Assembly: GCF_019195455.1 (NCBI RefSeq) | Contig: NZ_JAIMBW010000001.1 | Coordinates: forward strand, 1,922,001-1,986,000 | DNA: 64,000 nucleotides | Source of the DNA: Gymnodinialimonas phycosphaerae | Lineage (GTDB): Bacteria; Pseudomonadota; Alphaproteobacteria; Rhodobacterales; Rhodobacteraceae | Direction of reading: 5' to 3' | Part shown: piece by piece, positions 15,829 through 25,124 of the stretch | Numbering within the stretch: the first letter of the stretch is position 1 | Layout of the letters: the number at the start of each line of letters is the position of its first letter | Made by a program: the position numbers and the translations under genes | The notes under the pieces: generated by a model | Seen by the model: the letters and a program-made list of their open reading frames with translations, nothing else | Databases searched by the model: none | What the model was told of the DNA's origin: nothing

Positions 15829-17425
15829 ATCCCCCCCGGTCAATTTCTGCGGCAATGACGGTGAAGGTTTCCGCCTTCAGCGCACCTTCTATGGCGGCGC
15901 GCAGGTCAGCCCGGTTGCGTACCGTCACCCCTGCCCCGCCCATGGCCCGACCGATCCGCGCGATGTCGTGCTTGGCCGGATAGTCCACGGCGGCATTGTT
16001 CAGTTGCCGTTCGCGCTGTTTCTTCTCGATCAGCGCCAGAGAGGCATCGACGAGGACAATGATGATCGGCGCAAGCCCCATGTCGGCGGCAGTGGTCAAT
16101 TCACCGGCAACCATGAGGAAGCCACCGTCACCCACAAAGCCCACGGCGGGGCTACCCGGGTCGGCCAGCGCAAGGCCCATGGCCATCGGCACCGCGCAGC
16201 CCATGGTGCAAAGTCCCGTGGATTGGATAAGCCCGCGCGGCATCGGCGTTTCCCACATCTGGCTGAGCAGAATGCGATGCGCGCCGCTGTCCACCGACAC
16301 ACGCGTGTTGGCGGGCAAGGCTGCACGGGCCTCGGCGATCACGCCGGCAGGGCCCCAATCGTCGTCCTGCGGGAACGCCCGTCCAAGGGCCGCCTTGGTG
16401 GTTGCGGGCTCTTTGCCCGGCCATGTTTCATGGGGTCTGACGCCCGAAAGCGCTGCCAGCCCGGCCCCGATGTTGCAGGTGAAGCTAAGCGTTGCCTGGT
16501 GCATGTAGTGGCGGTTCGGGGTTGCCTGGATGTCGATGACACGTTGCCTGGCGGGGTCCCAGACCTCGCGCCAGCCCGGGCGCATCTCGATCGGGTCATA
16601 GCCGATGCACAAGATCAGATCGGCCTGCTCCACAAGCGGCAAGAGGTGGCTGTCAGCCAACGGCGACAGGCCCGCGCCGCCCATGGCGAGCGGATGATCC
16701 TCGGGCAGGACGCCCTTGGCCTTGTAGGTGGTGATGACGGGAATGCTGTAGGTTTCCGCGAAGGCCTGGAGATCGGCACTGGCGTTGTCGGCAAGCACAT
16801 CAAGCCCCGCGATGATGATCGGACGCCTGGCGTCCAGCATCCATCGATCTGCGGTCCCCAGATCGGCCCCATAGGGCGCGACCTGGGACTCGGGCGCGCG
16901 GCGGCGGCCCTTGGGGACGCAAGGCGTGTCGGCCACGGCGATCGGCACATCGATCAGGACCGGCCCCGCGCGACGCTCGCAGGCGATGGCGACGGCCTTG
17001 TCGGCAATCGTGTCGGCCTCGGCCGCCGTCAGCGTGAACGTCGCCTTGGTGATCGGGTCCAGCACGGCGCGGTGATCCAGCACCTGGTGCGTGTAGGTCA
17101 GCGCCTCATCGGCATCCAGGCATCCTGTCAGCACGACCATCGGCACCCGGTCCTGTTCGGCGTTGGCCACCACGTTGACCGCGTTCATCAACCCCGGCCC
17201 GACCGTGGCCACCAGCACCACCGGCGCGCCGTCGACATGGTGCACGCCCTCGCCGATGAACCCACCCGCGTTCTCATGCTTGACCAGATGGAAGGCTATC
17301 CCGGCCTTTTCCAGCGCGTCGACGATGGTCAGCACTTCGCCGCCCGGCATCCCGAAGGCATGGCGGCACCCGGCCTCGTAAAGCCTGACCGCGACCGCAT
17401 CCGCCGCGCGCATCTGTTGTATCAT
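15812..17425 (-). CDS. Thiamine diphosphate-dependent enzyme, acetolactate synthase-like
   Basis: A 537-residue enzyme of the acetolactate synthase/benzoylformate decarboxylase superfamily. The N-terminal domain has the conserved activating glutamate in LVKHENAGGFIGEG (near residue 48), a central domain spans about 190-330, and the C-terminal domain has the ThDP/Mg motif GDGGFLMVAGELTTAADMG. The usual Asn-Asn after this motif is replaced by VDASL, so cofactor or substrate use may differ from IlvB. No regulatory subunit (ilvH) is adjacent. The ATG at 17425 with AAGGGC upstream fits the family; a longer in-frame stretch has no family similarity. It overlaps the CoA-transferase gene, suggesting a shared acyl or keto-acid pathway. 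Confidence 0.8.
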   Translation of the reverse strand: MIQQMRAADAVAVRLYEAGCRHAFGMPGGEVLTIVDALEKAGIAFHLVKHENAGGFIGEGVHHVDGAPVVLVATVGPGLMNAVNVVANAEQDRVPMVVLTGCLDADEALTYTHQVLDHRAVLDPITKATFTLTAAEADTIADKAVAIACERRAGPVLIDVPIAVADTPCVPKGRRRAPESQVAPYGADLGTADRWMLDARRPIIIAGLDVLADNASADLQAFAETYSIPVITTYKAKGVLPEDHPLAMGGAGLSPLADSHLLPLVEQADLILCIGYDPIEMRPGWREVWDPARQRVIDIQATPNRHYMHQATLSFTCNIGAGLAALSGVRPHETWPGKEPATTKAALGRAFPQDDDWGPAGVIAEARAALPANTRVSVDSGAHRILLSQMWETPMPRGLIQSTGLCTMGCAVPMAMGLALADPGSPAVGFVGDGGFLMVAGELTTAADMGLAPIIIVLVDASLALIEKKQRERQLNNAAVDYPAKHDIARIGRAMGGAGVTVRNRADLRAAIEGALKAETFTVIAAEIDRGGYDGRI

Positions 17426-17632
17426 GAAATTGCCCTTTTCGTTTGCCTGACCCCGGCTACACTGAAACGAGCGCGGGCTCCAAGGCAAGGCGGCCACACG
17501 TCCTTGTGCTTGGTCTTTACCCCCGCTCAGAGGCAGGTTACCGCAAACACGTGGGTGACTGCCATTGCAGGACAAAGCCCGCCCGCGTTACATCTGGGCC
17601 ATGGCCGCAGGACGCGGCCGGTGCGGGGACAC

Positions 17633-19876
17633 ATGGCCGAGACTTCAGAAAGCGAAAGCCGCAAGCTGTTATCACGTTTGCAGGCCGTCATGGCAGAGGC
17701 CGCGGCGGGTCAGGAACGTCTGGATCGAATCACGCATCTGATTGCGGATTCGATGAAGACAGAGGTGTGCTCTATCTATCTGCTGCGCGACGCGGAAACG
17801 CTGGAGCTTTGCGCCACGCAGGGTCTGTCACCGGAGGCCGTCCACGTTACCCGGATGCGGATCGGCGAGGGCCTCGTGGGCCGCGTCGCCCGCCAGGCAC
17901 GCCCGATCAACACCGCCAACGCCCCCGCAGAGAAGGGCTTTCGCTACATGCCGGAGACGGGGGAAGAGGCCTATTCCTCGTTCCTCGGGGTGCCGATCCA
18001 GCGGTTGGGGGAGCTCTTGGGCGTGCTGGTGGTCCAGTCCAAGGACGAGCGCCAGTATTCCGAAGATGAGGTCTACGCCATCGAGGTCGTGGCCATGGTC
18101 ATCGCCGAGATGACCGAGTTGGGCGTCTTCGTCGGCGAAGGTGCGGCGCTGTCGGCGCGCCACACCAACCAGGTGATGTTCAAGGGCGGCACCGCGCAGG
18201 AAGGCGCCGCGATGGGCCATGTCTGGCTCCATGAACCGCGCGTGGTCGTGACCAACCCTGTGGCCGATGATCCCGCCGTCGAACGGGTGCGCCTGAACGA
18301 GGCCGTGGACCAGTTGCGCACCGATATCGACCAGATGCTGACCCATGCGGGCAAGGGCGACAAGGATCAGGCCGAAGTGCTGGAAGCCTACCGCATGTTC
18401 GCCCGGTCACGCGGTTGGATGCGGCGGATGGAGGAAGACATCGAGCGGGGCCTTTCGGCAGAGGCGGCGGTGGAGAAAGAGCAATCTTCTGCCCGTGCGC
18501 GGATGGAGACGGTGCCTGACGCCTACCTGCGCGAACGGCTGCATGATCTCGATGACCTGTCGAACCGTCTTCTGCGCCTGCTGACCGGTCAAGGCAACAA
18601 CACCGGTGCCGAGATGCCGATGGACCCCGTGCTGGTGGCTCGAAACATCGGCCCCGCCGAATTGCTGGACTATGGCCGACGCCTGAAGGGCATCGTGCTG
18701 GAAGAAGGCTCGGTCGGGTCCCACGCCGCCATCGTGGCGCGGGCGCTGGCGATCCCGCTGGTGATCCACGCCAAGCGTATCAGCACCGAGGCCCTGAACG
18801 GCGATCCGATCCTTGTCGATGGCGATCAGGGCATCGTGCACCTGCGCCCCGAGGATACGGTCGCCTCCGCCTTCCGCGACAAACTGGCGATGCAGGCCGA
18901 AGCGCAGGAACGCTATGCCTCCATCCGCGACAAGCCCGCGACGTCCTTGTGCGGCACGACGGTGTCGCTGCAAATGAACGCGGGCCTCATGGCCGATCTG
19001 CCGTCCCTGCCCTCTTCGGGGGCCGAGGGCGTGGGCCTGTTCCGGACGGAGCTGCAATTCCTCACCCGCGCCCGCGTGCCGCGTCGGGGTGAGTTGGCAC
19101 AGCTTTATGCAAGGGTGATGGACGCCGCGGGCGACAAGCGGGTGATCTTTCGGACACTCGACATCGGGTCCGACAAGGTGCTGCCCTACATGAAGCCCCA
19201 GGATGAGCCGAACCCCGCGCTGGGGTGGCGCGCGATCCGCGTTGGTCTCGACAAGCCCGGCGTCATGCGGATGCAGTTGCAGGCGCTGATCCGGGCCGCG
19301 AACGGGCGGCCCCTGTCGGTGATGTTCCCGTTCATCGCGCAGTTTGACGAATTCACCGCCGCGCGCGACCATTTGATGCGCGAGATGGACCGCGAAGCGG
19401 CCTTGGGCCACGTGCTGCCCTCGGATCTGCAAGTGGGCGCGATGCTGGAGACGCCCTCGCTGGCGTTTGCGCCGCACCAGTTCTTCGAGATGGCCGATTT
19501 CATCTCTATCGGCGGCAACGACCTGAAGCAGTTCTTCTTCGCCGCCGACCGCGAGAATGAGCGCGTCCGCCGCCGCTATGACACGTTGAACATCTCGTAT
19601 CTCACCTTTCTGGAGCAGATCGTGCACCGCTGCGCCGAGGCGGACACGCCGCTGAGTTTCTGCGGCGAGGACGCGGGCCGCCCCGTAGAGGCGGTGTGTT
19701 TCGCGGCCATGGGCCTGCGCAACCTGTCGATGCGCCCGGCCTCGATCGGACCGGTGAAGTCGCTGTTGCGCCGCGTGGACCTGAGGGAAGCGCGCAGCGT
19801 GATCACCGAGGCGCGCGGCACCGGTGCACAATCCGTTCGCGGGGCCGTGATGGACTGGCTGAAGCGGCAGGCCTAG
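17633..19876 (+). CDS. ptsP: Phosphoenolpyruvate--protein phosphotransferase, nitrogen PTS (EI-Ntr)
   Basis: A 747-residue EI-Ntr. A GAF domain (about 20-165) precedes the EI module: the HPr-docking helical region, the phosphohistidine domain with His364 in GSVGSHAAIVAR, and the PEP-binding TIM barrel with GLFRTELQFL, GGNDLKQFFFA and the catalytic CGEDAG loop. EI-Ntr takes phosphate from PEP and passes it to NPr and EIIA-Ntr, a regulatory rather than sugar-transporting chain; the GAF domain senses glutamine in some bacteria. ATG 17633 follows GGGG and starts just before the GAF domain; the frame stays open almost 2 kb upstream by chance. It ends in a CTAG shared with the LysE gene. Confidence 0.95.
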   Translation: MAETSESESRKLLSRLQAVMAEAAAGQERLDRITHLIADSMKTEVCSIYLLRDAETLELCATQGLSPEAVHVTRMRIGEGLVGRVARQARPINTANAPAEKGFRYMPETGEEAYSSFLGVPIQRLGELLGVLVVQSKDERQYSEDEVYAIEVVAMVIAEMTELGVFVGEGAALSARHTNQVMFKGGTAQEGAAMGHVWLHEPRVVVTNPVADDPAVERVRLNEAVDQLRTDIDQMLTHAGKGDKDQAEVLEAYRMFARSRGWMRRMEEDIERGLSAEAAVEKEQSSARARMETVPDAYLRERLHDLDDLSNRLLRLLTGQGNNTGAEMPMDPVLVARNIGPAELLDYGRRLKGIVLEEGSVGSHAAIVARALAIPLVIHAKRISTEALNGDPILVDGDQGIVHLRPEDTVASAFRDKLAMQAEAQERYASIRDKPATSLCGTTVSLQMNAGLMADLPSLPSSGAEGVGLFRTELQFLTRARVPRRGELAQLYARVMDAAGDKRVIFRTLDIGSDKVLPYMKPQDEPNPALGWRAIRVGLDKPGVMRMQLQALIRAANGRPLSVMFPFIAQFDEFTAARDHLMREMDREAALGHVLPSDLQVGAMLETPSLAFAPHQFFEMADFISIGGNDLKQFFFAADRENERVRRRYDTLNISYLTFLEQIVHRCAEADTPLSFCGEDAGRPVEAVCFAAMGLRNLSMRPASIGPVKSLLRRVDLREARSVITEARGTGAQSVRGAVMDWLKRQA

Positions 19877-20499
19877 CTGCTGCGCCGCAAGGTGGCCGTC
19901 AGGATCCCCATCCCGATCAGCGTCGCACCGCCCGCTCGGGTCAGCCAGGCGATGATGCCGGGCCGCGACAGGCGGTCGCGCAGGCTGCCCGCCAGCAGCG
20001 CGTAAATGAGTGCGTTGATCGTGGCGAGGCTGACAAACGTCGCGATCAGGATCGCGAATTGCGGCAGAAGCGGCGCTTCGGGCGCGATGAACTGCGGCAC
20101 GAACGCAATGAAAAACGCGATGGATTTGGGGTTGAGCGCCGTAACGGCGGCAGCATGGGTGAAGGTACGACGCGCCGTGACGCCGCCCGTCGCAGGCAAG
20201 GCGAAATCCGCATGTTGCGCCGAGAGGATCATCTTCACGCCAAGATAGACCAGGTAGACCGCGCCGACCCATTTGAGCGCGGTGAACAAGGTGGCCGAGG
20301 CCATCACCAACGCGCCAAGCCCCGCCAGCGACGCGGTCATGGCCACCAGGTCGCCCACCGCGACGCCCGCCGCCGTGGATACCGCCACGCGGCGGCCCTG
20401 GCTGATCGCATAACTCAGCACCAATAGGATCGTCGGGCCGGGGATCAGCAGCAAAACGGTGGAGGCGGCGACGAAGGTCAGCCAGGTCTCAAAGGGCAT
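19873..20499 (-). CDS. LysE family amino-acid exporter
   Basis: A 208-residue inner-membrane protein of the LysE/RhtB family. The start TVLLLIPGPTILLVLSYAISQGRR contains the conserved P-G-P motif at the end of helix 1, followed by the G-D-x-x-x-M region and about six membrane segments. These proteins export amino acids or homoserine lactones; the substrate is not clear. It is convergent with ptsP, and both stops lie in one CTAG. The upstream DUF2269-like gene is in the same direction 30 bp away, so it may be co-transcribed with it. Confidence 0.88.
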   Translation of the reverse strand: MPFETWLTFVAASTVLLLIPGPTILLVLSYAISQGRRVAVSTAAGVAVGDLVAMTASLAGLGALVMASATLFTALKWVGAVYLVYLGVKMILSAQHADFALPATGGVTARRTFTHAAAVTALNPKSIAFFIAFVPQFIAPEAPLLPQFAILIATFVSLATINALIYALLAGSLRDRLSRPGIIAWLTRAGGATLIGMGILTATLRRSS

Positions 20500-20529
20500 C
20501 GCGGGGCTCCGAACAAAGGTGTGGCCGAG

Positions 20530-21012
20530 TTAGCCCCAGAGCGGCGGCTTTGTCACCATCAGCCAGAAGATAACCGTCAGGGCAATGAAGGCAGGCCAGC
20601 CCAGGGCGAACCATATCCGAAAGGCGCGATGCGCCTCGGGCGGGAGGGCCGTGCCCCGGCAAGCAGTCTGCGCCGCGAGGTCCCGGATGCGGATCTGCAA
20701 ATGCACGACCGGCGCCCAACATACGAACGCCAGCGCGTAGAGGCCATAGGTCAGCAGCAACCAGGGCTCGGTCAGGGACCATCCCGCAAGCCAGACCAGC
20801 CACAGCCCCGTTGCAGGTTGGATAAGGCCCGCGGGCGTGGTGAACAGCCAATCGGCGATGACCAGCCCCGACGCGACGCCGTGCACCTGATGCGGGTCAG
20901 CCCGACGCATGGCCCACACCATCTGGAACGCGGTGCCGATGCCGGTCCCGAACAACACGGTCGAGCTGAGAATATGCAGCCATTTGGCCAGCAGGTAGGG
21001 GTCAATGCTCAC
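20530..21012 (-). CDS. DUF2269-like small membrane protein
   Basis: A 160-residue membrane protein with four predicted segments, resembling the DUF2269 family. WLHILSSTVLFGTGIGTAFQM opens the first helix, and WLFTTPAGLIQPATGLWLV the second. The start is a GTG at 21012 that overlaps the previous stop (GTGA); the frame continues upstream, but only inside the SDR/DoxX gene. The gene is coupled to the damaged SDR/DoxX gene, and this pairing suggests a shared membrane redox function that is not known. Confidence 0.75.
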   Translation of the reverse strand: MSIDPYLLAKWLHILSSTVLFGTGIGTAFQMVWAMRRADPHQVHGVASGLVIADWLFTTPAGLIQPATGLWLVWLAGWSLTEPWLLLTYGLYALAFVCWAPVVHLQIRIRDLAAQTACRGTALPPEAHRAFRIWFALGWPAFIALTVIFWLMVTKPPLWG

Positions 21013-22301
21013 CGCTCGTCCTCCAGCACCAGCCAGACGGCGATCAGCATGAGAATCGGCAAGTTCTTCAAGAGCCCCCCAAGGGGCAGCAGCCACAAGG
21101 CGGGCGCGATCAGGGTGAATGCAAGTGTGTAGCCGCCGACAAGCGCAAGCTGCGCCGCCCCCGTGACCCGGGGCCGCCAGTTGCGCGCCAACGCAAGCGC
21201 AATCGCCAGATCCGCAAGGCCACCTCCGCGCGCGAGGGCGATCCAGACCCAATCGGGCGCGGGCAGATGCGCCGTCATCGGAAGGAATTGGTCGGCAGGC
21301 AGGAACAGCCCAAGCAGGCCAGACATCAACCACAGCAACGCAAGGGTCAGTCGGATCATCGGACGCAACAGGAACAGGCGCGCGTGCCACAGGTCTTGCG
21401 TACCCGCCGGCCGTGCGGTGAGAAACTGATCGACGCCGCGCGGCCGCGTCTTGAGACGGGCCATCAAGGGGCCTTCATCCGCCTCCACCCCGTGACTGAT
21501 CTGCGACACCGCCGTGCGCGAGATCGGGCCCATGTTCAACGCGTCGCCCACCGCACCGCCCGCATTGGCGAGGGGTTTCGACATCGGCACCGCGCGGGTT
21601 TCCGGCAGACCGAACCAGCCGCGCAGGCCTTGCAACAGGTGCGCTTGGGTGATGTGGGTGGGACCCCCGATATCCCAAGGCCCGGGGCCTGGCGGGGCCT
21701 GAAGACATTCGGCGACGACCCGCGCCAGATCCGCGGCATGGATCGGGTTGAACATCTGGCTGCCATCGCCAATCATCGGCGTGCCAAAGGGCAAAGTGGC
21801 AAGGCCTCGCAACAGCGACGTGCCGCCATAGGAGGTGTCGGCCATCACAAATCCCGGACGCAGGATCGTGAGGCTGGCCTCATGCGCGACCCCCTCCCCC
21901 TTGCGCCGCCAGCGGGCGAAGGGCGTGTCGGCCTCGATCCCCACGGCAGAGCTCAGGACACCCCCCTCGGCATGGGTGTAGGCGGCGAGCGGCGCGTCGA
22001 CGTGGACGGCCCGAAACCGCGCCTCTGAAGCTGTCAGAAGCCCCGCCGCATTCACCACCACCCGACCCGAGGCCGCGTCTTTCCAGAATTTGGGGGCGTG
22101 GGACTTGGGGTCGCTCAGATCAGCGGTGAAAGTCGCAAAGCCCATCCGAGCCAGCCGTGACGTGCGGCGGGCCTAGGCGAGGACATCCCACCCCTCGGCG
22201 CGCAGATGAAACGCGATGTGGCGACCGATGAAGCCGTCGGCCCCAAGGACCAGCACCTCTCTTACGCCAGAATCGGGATTCACGGCAGGATCGGGCCTCA
22301 C
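21009..22301 (-). pseudogene. SDR (NAD-binding)-DoxX-like fusion interrupted by an amber codon
   Basis: The intact design would be about 430 residues: an atypical SDR domain followed by a four-helix DoxX-like membrane domain (from about PMIRLTLALLWLMSGLLGLF). The Rossmann start VLVLGADGFIGRHIAF is encoded at about 22208-22256, in the same frame as the rest, but a TAG at 22173-22175 cuts it after GWDVLA. Past the stop, the frame continues RARMGFATFTADLSDP-like sequence without any shift. The ATG at 22145 could start a truncated 378-residue protein lacking the dinucleotide-binding loop. The intact start is probably GTG 22301, overlapping the mtnP stop (GTGA). A sequencing error or suppressor reading would restore it. 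Confidence 0.75.
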
Positions 22302-23167
22302 GGCAGGACCCGGCCCGCGACCGCATCAAGCCGCGCCATCACGTCCGGGTCTCGCGCCTCGGGCGACGTCATGATCGCGTGCTCCAACGCACGATCGCAG
22401 CCCGCCGCGCAAAGCGGCTTGTCCCCTGACAGCGCCTGGGCGATGCCCTTGACCATGGCGCGCGCGGCCGCTGCATTGCCGTGCAACGTTTCGATGATCT
22501 GGCTGATATCGACGGCGCCGTGGTCCGGGTGCCAGCTGTCAAAGTCAGTGATCATCGCGACAGAGGCGTAACAAAGCTCTGCCTCTCGGGCCAATTTCGC
22601 CTCGGGCATGTTGGTCATGCCGATCACGTCGCAGCCCCATGCGCGGTACATCCTGCTTTCGGCCATGGAAGAGAACTGCGGGCCCTCCATGGCCAGATAG
22701 GTGCCGCCATCATGGACCGTCACGCCAGTGGCCTTAGCTGCATCGCGGGCCGTGGCAGAGAGCACCGGGCAGACCGGATGCGCAACCGAGACATGGGCGA
22801 CACACCCGGTGCCGAAGAACGACTTTTCGCGGGCGAAGGTGCGATCGATGAACTGATCCACGATGACGAAATCGCCCGGTTCCATATGCTCTTGGAACGA
22901 TCCACAAGCGGACACCGCCACCACATCGGTCACACCGATGCGCTTGAGCGCGTCGATATTGGCGCGGTAGGGAATGGAAGTCGGCGTGTGAACGTGGCCT
23001 CGGCCGTGGCGGGGCAGGAACGACACGGTCGTGGTGTCGATCCGTCCGGTCAGGATCTCGTCCGAGGGCGCGCCGAACGGGCTTTGAACCGCAGCCCAGG
23101 TCGCGTCCTTCAACCCGTCGATCTGGTAGAGGCCCGAGCCGCCGATGATTGCCAAATGCCGGGTCAT
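22298..23167 (-). CDS. mtnP: S-methyl-5'-thioadenosine phosphorylase
   Basis: A 289-residue purine nucleoside phosphorylase-fold enzyme that splits methylthioadenosine, a by-product of polyamine or homoserine lactone synthesis, into adenine and methylthioribose-1-phosphate for methionine salvage. The N-terminus LAIIGGSGLYQIDG is the phosphate loop, LPRHGRGH is the conserved substrate-side motif, and MEGPQFSSMAESRMYRAWG and GMTNMPEAKLAREAELCYA are the family signatures. ATG 23167 follows AAGGGAGGGGG. Apt, which recycles adenine, is about 4 kb away, so the two could work in the same salvage route. Confidence 0.94.
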   Translation of the reverse strand: MTRHLAIIGGSGLYQIDGLKDATWAAVQSPFGAPSDEILTGRIDTTTVSFLPRHGRGHVHTPTSIPYRANIDALKRIGVTDVVAVSACGSFQEHMEPGDFVIVDQFIDRTFAREKSFFGTGCVAHVSVAHPVCPVLSATARDAAKATGVTVHDGGTYLAMEGPQFSSMAESRMYRAWGCDVIGMTNMPEAKLAREAELCYASVAMITDFDSWHPDHGAVDISQIIETLHGNAAAARAMVKGIAQALSGDKPLCAAGCDRALEHAIMTSPEARDPDVMARLDAVAGRVLP

Positions 23168-23374
23168 TACCCCCTCCCTTATGCTAATGTCCGTACCGTC
23201 GCACCAGGCGCGCGGCGATGCAACGGCCGCGCCTGACGTGGGGTTTTCGCAACGCCCCGGATCGTCATCTTGCAACTATCCCGTGACTTACCGCGCCCGT
23301 GGGCGTAGGGGAGCGCTAACCGAGCGCTGCCCTGCGGCGCTGATATAAAATTCCCGAACCTACGTGAGGTCCCC

Positions 23375-25048
23375 ATGTCCCGCATCCTTCTGCAGGCCGC
23401 AAAAAGCCGTCTATCGCCCGAGTTGTCCAACATGGGCCACGGGTGGGGCATTGGCCGCATGCGGATCGAGGTGCTTGCAGGTCTGACCGTCGCGCTGGCC
23501 CTTGTGCCGGAAGCCGTGGCGTTTGCCTTCGTCGCGGGGGTGAACCCACTGGTGGGCCTTTACGCGGCCTTCATCGTCGGCCTGATCACCGCCGTCATCG
23601 GTGGTCGTCCCGGCATGATCTCGGGGGCGACGGGCGCTTTGGCCGTCGTGATGGTCAGCCTCGTGGCGTTGCACGGGGTGGAATACCTCTTTGCCACCGT
23701 CATCCTGATGGGGCTGATCCAGATCGGGGTCGGGGTGATGAAATGGGGCAAGTTCATCCGCCTTGTCCCGCATCCGGTTATGTTGGGCTTCGTCAACGGG
23801 CTGGCGATCGTGATTTTCCTGGCGCAATTGGGGCAATTCCAGGTGCCCGGCAGCGCCGAGGCATCGGGCCACGGCATGGCCAGTGGCGAATGGTTGCAAG
23901 GCGCAGAGATGGCGATGATGCTGGGCCTCGTGGTACTGACCATGGCGATCATCTGGGCGCTACCCAAACTCACCACCACCGTCCCCGCGCCGCTGGCTGG
24001 CATCGGGATCACGGCGGCCATCGTGCTAATCTTCGGCATCGACGTGCCACGGGTGGGCGATTTGGCTGAAATTTCCGGCGGCTTCCCGGCGTTCCACGTC
24101 CCCTTCAGCTTCAGCGGTGGGGAAATCCCGGGTATCTACGGCGATTTCCTCGCCCCCTTCACCTGGGAGACCTTCTGGATCATCGCGCCTTACGCGGGCA
24201 TCCTTGCGGCCATCGGCCTTATCGAAAGCCTGCTGACCCTCAACCTCGTCGGCGAGATCACCGGCGAGAAAGGCGGCGCGTCGCAGGAATGTGTGGCGCA
24301 AGGCGTGGCCAACACCGTCACGGGCTTTTTCGGCGGCATGGGCGGTTGCGCGATGATCGGCCAATCCATGATCAACGTGAAATCCGGCGCGCGCACGCGG
24401 GTGGCAGGCATCGTGGCTGCCCTGTTTCTTCTGTCTTTCATCCTGGTGGGTGCGCCGATCATCGAACAGATCCCACTGGCCGCACTGGTGGGCGTCATGT
24501 TCATGGTGGTGATCGGGACGTTTGCGTGGAACTCCCTGACAATCCTGTTCAAGGTACCGCTGACCGACGCCTTCGTGATCATCCTCGTGACCGTCGTGAC
24601 CGTCGCCACGGACCTTGCCACCGCCGTCGTCGTGGGCGTCATCGTCTCGGCCCTCGCCTATGCCTGGCAGAATGCCAAACGCATCCATGCGATCACGCGC
24701 GACAGCACGACCGAGCAAGGCGCGAAGGTCTATGAGATCCAGGGGCCGCTGTTCTTCGGCTCCTCGGACGGGTTCATGGAGCTCTTCGATGTGGAGAACG
24801 ACCCGGACACCGTGATCGTCGATTTCAACGGAAGCCGGGTGGCCGACCAATCCGCGTTGCAGGCCATCGAGGCTGTGGCGGGGCGATATGAGGCCGCGGG
24901 CAAAAGGATCATGCTTCGACACCTGACACGGGATTGCCACGCCCTTCTGACCAAGGCAGGCCACCTTGTGGTCGATAGCGACGATGACCCGGATTACGAG
25001 ATCGCCACCGATTATTCCGTGCGCACGGGGATCCTGGGGGACCACTAA
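23375..25048 (+). CDS. SulP family anion permease with STAS domain
   Basis: A 557-residue inner-membrane transporter: about 12-14 membrane segments from residue 28 to 430, then a cytoplasmic STAS domain (VYEIQGPLFFGSSDGFMELFDV to near the C-terminus). The opening VLAGLTVALALVPEAVAFAFVAGVNPLVGLYAAFIVGLI is the SulP transport signature. SulP proteins move sulfate, bicarbonate or other anions, often with sodium or protons; the sequence does not decide which. No carbonic anhydrase or cys gene is adjacent. It has its own start region of about 200 bp after the divergent mtnP promoter. Confidence 0.93.
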   Translation: MSRILLQAAKSRLSPELSNMGHGWGIGRMRIEVLAGLTVALALVPEAVAFAFVAGVNPLVGLYAAFIVGLITAVIGGRPGMISGATGALAVVMVSLVALHGVEYLFATVILMGLIQIGVGVMKWGKFIRLVPHPVMLGFVNGLAIVIFLAQLGQFQVPGSAEASGHGMASGEWLQGAEMAMMLGLVVLTMAIIWALPKLTTTVPAPLAGIGITAAIVLIFGIDVPRVGDLAEISGGFPAFHVPFSFSGGEIPGIYGDFLAPFTWETFWIIAPYAGILAAIGLIESLLTLNLVGEITGEKGGASQECVAQGVANTVTGFFGGMGGCAMIGQSMINVKSGARTRVAGIVAALFLLSFILVGAPIIEQIPLAALVGVMFMVVIGTFAWNSLTILFKVPLTDAFVIILVTVVTVATDLATAVVVGVIVSALAYAWQNAKRIHAITRDSTTEQGAKVYEIQGPLFFGSSDGFMELFDVENDPDTVIVDFNGSRVADQSALQAIEAVAGRYEAAGKRIMLRHLTRDCHALLTKAGHLVVDSDDDPDYEIATDYSVRTGILGDH

Positions 25049-25124
25049 GACGCGTGGCCCTCCCTTTCATCTTGCCAGAAAAACTCCCCGCGGAGCGTCC
25101 CGCAGGCGCCGCCAGCGCAAACGC

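Noticed and set aside
15635..17632. Very long upstream extension of the ptsP reading frame
   Set aside because: The extra 666 residues overlap the CoA-transferase and ThDP enzyme genes in antisense and have no family similarity; the GAF domain starts right after ATG 17633.
21009..22145. Taking the 378-residue ORF from ATG 22145 as an intact gene
   Set aside because: The Rossmann glycine motif needed for cofactor binding is encoded just upstream in the same frame, separated only by a TAG, so the ORF is a truncated product of a longer gene.
25049..25124. Possible dispersed intergenic repeat after the SulP gene (CTTTCATCTTGCCAGAAA...)
   Set aside because: Similar stretches are familiar from intergenic DNA in this group, but no second copy exists in the window, so it cannot be supported here.
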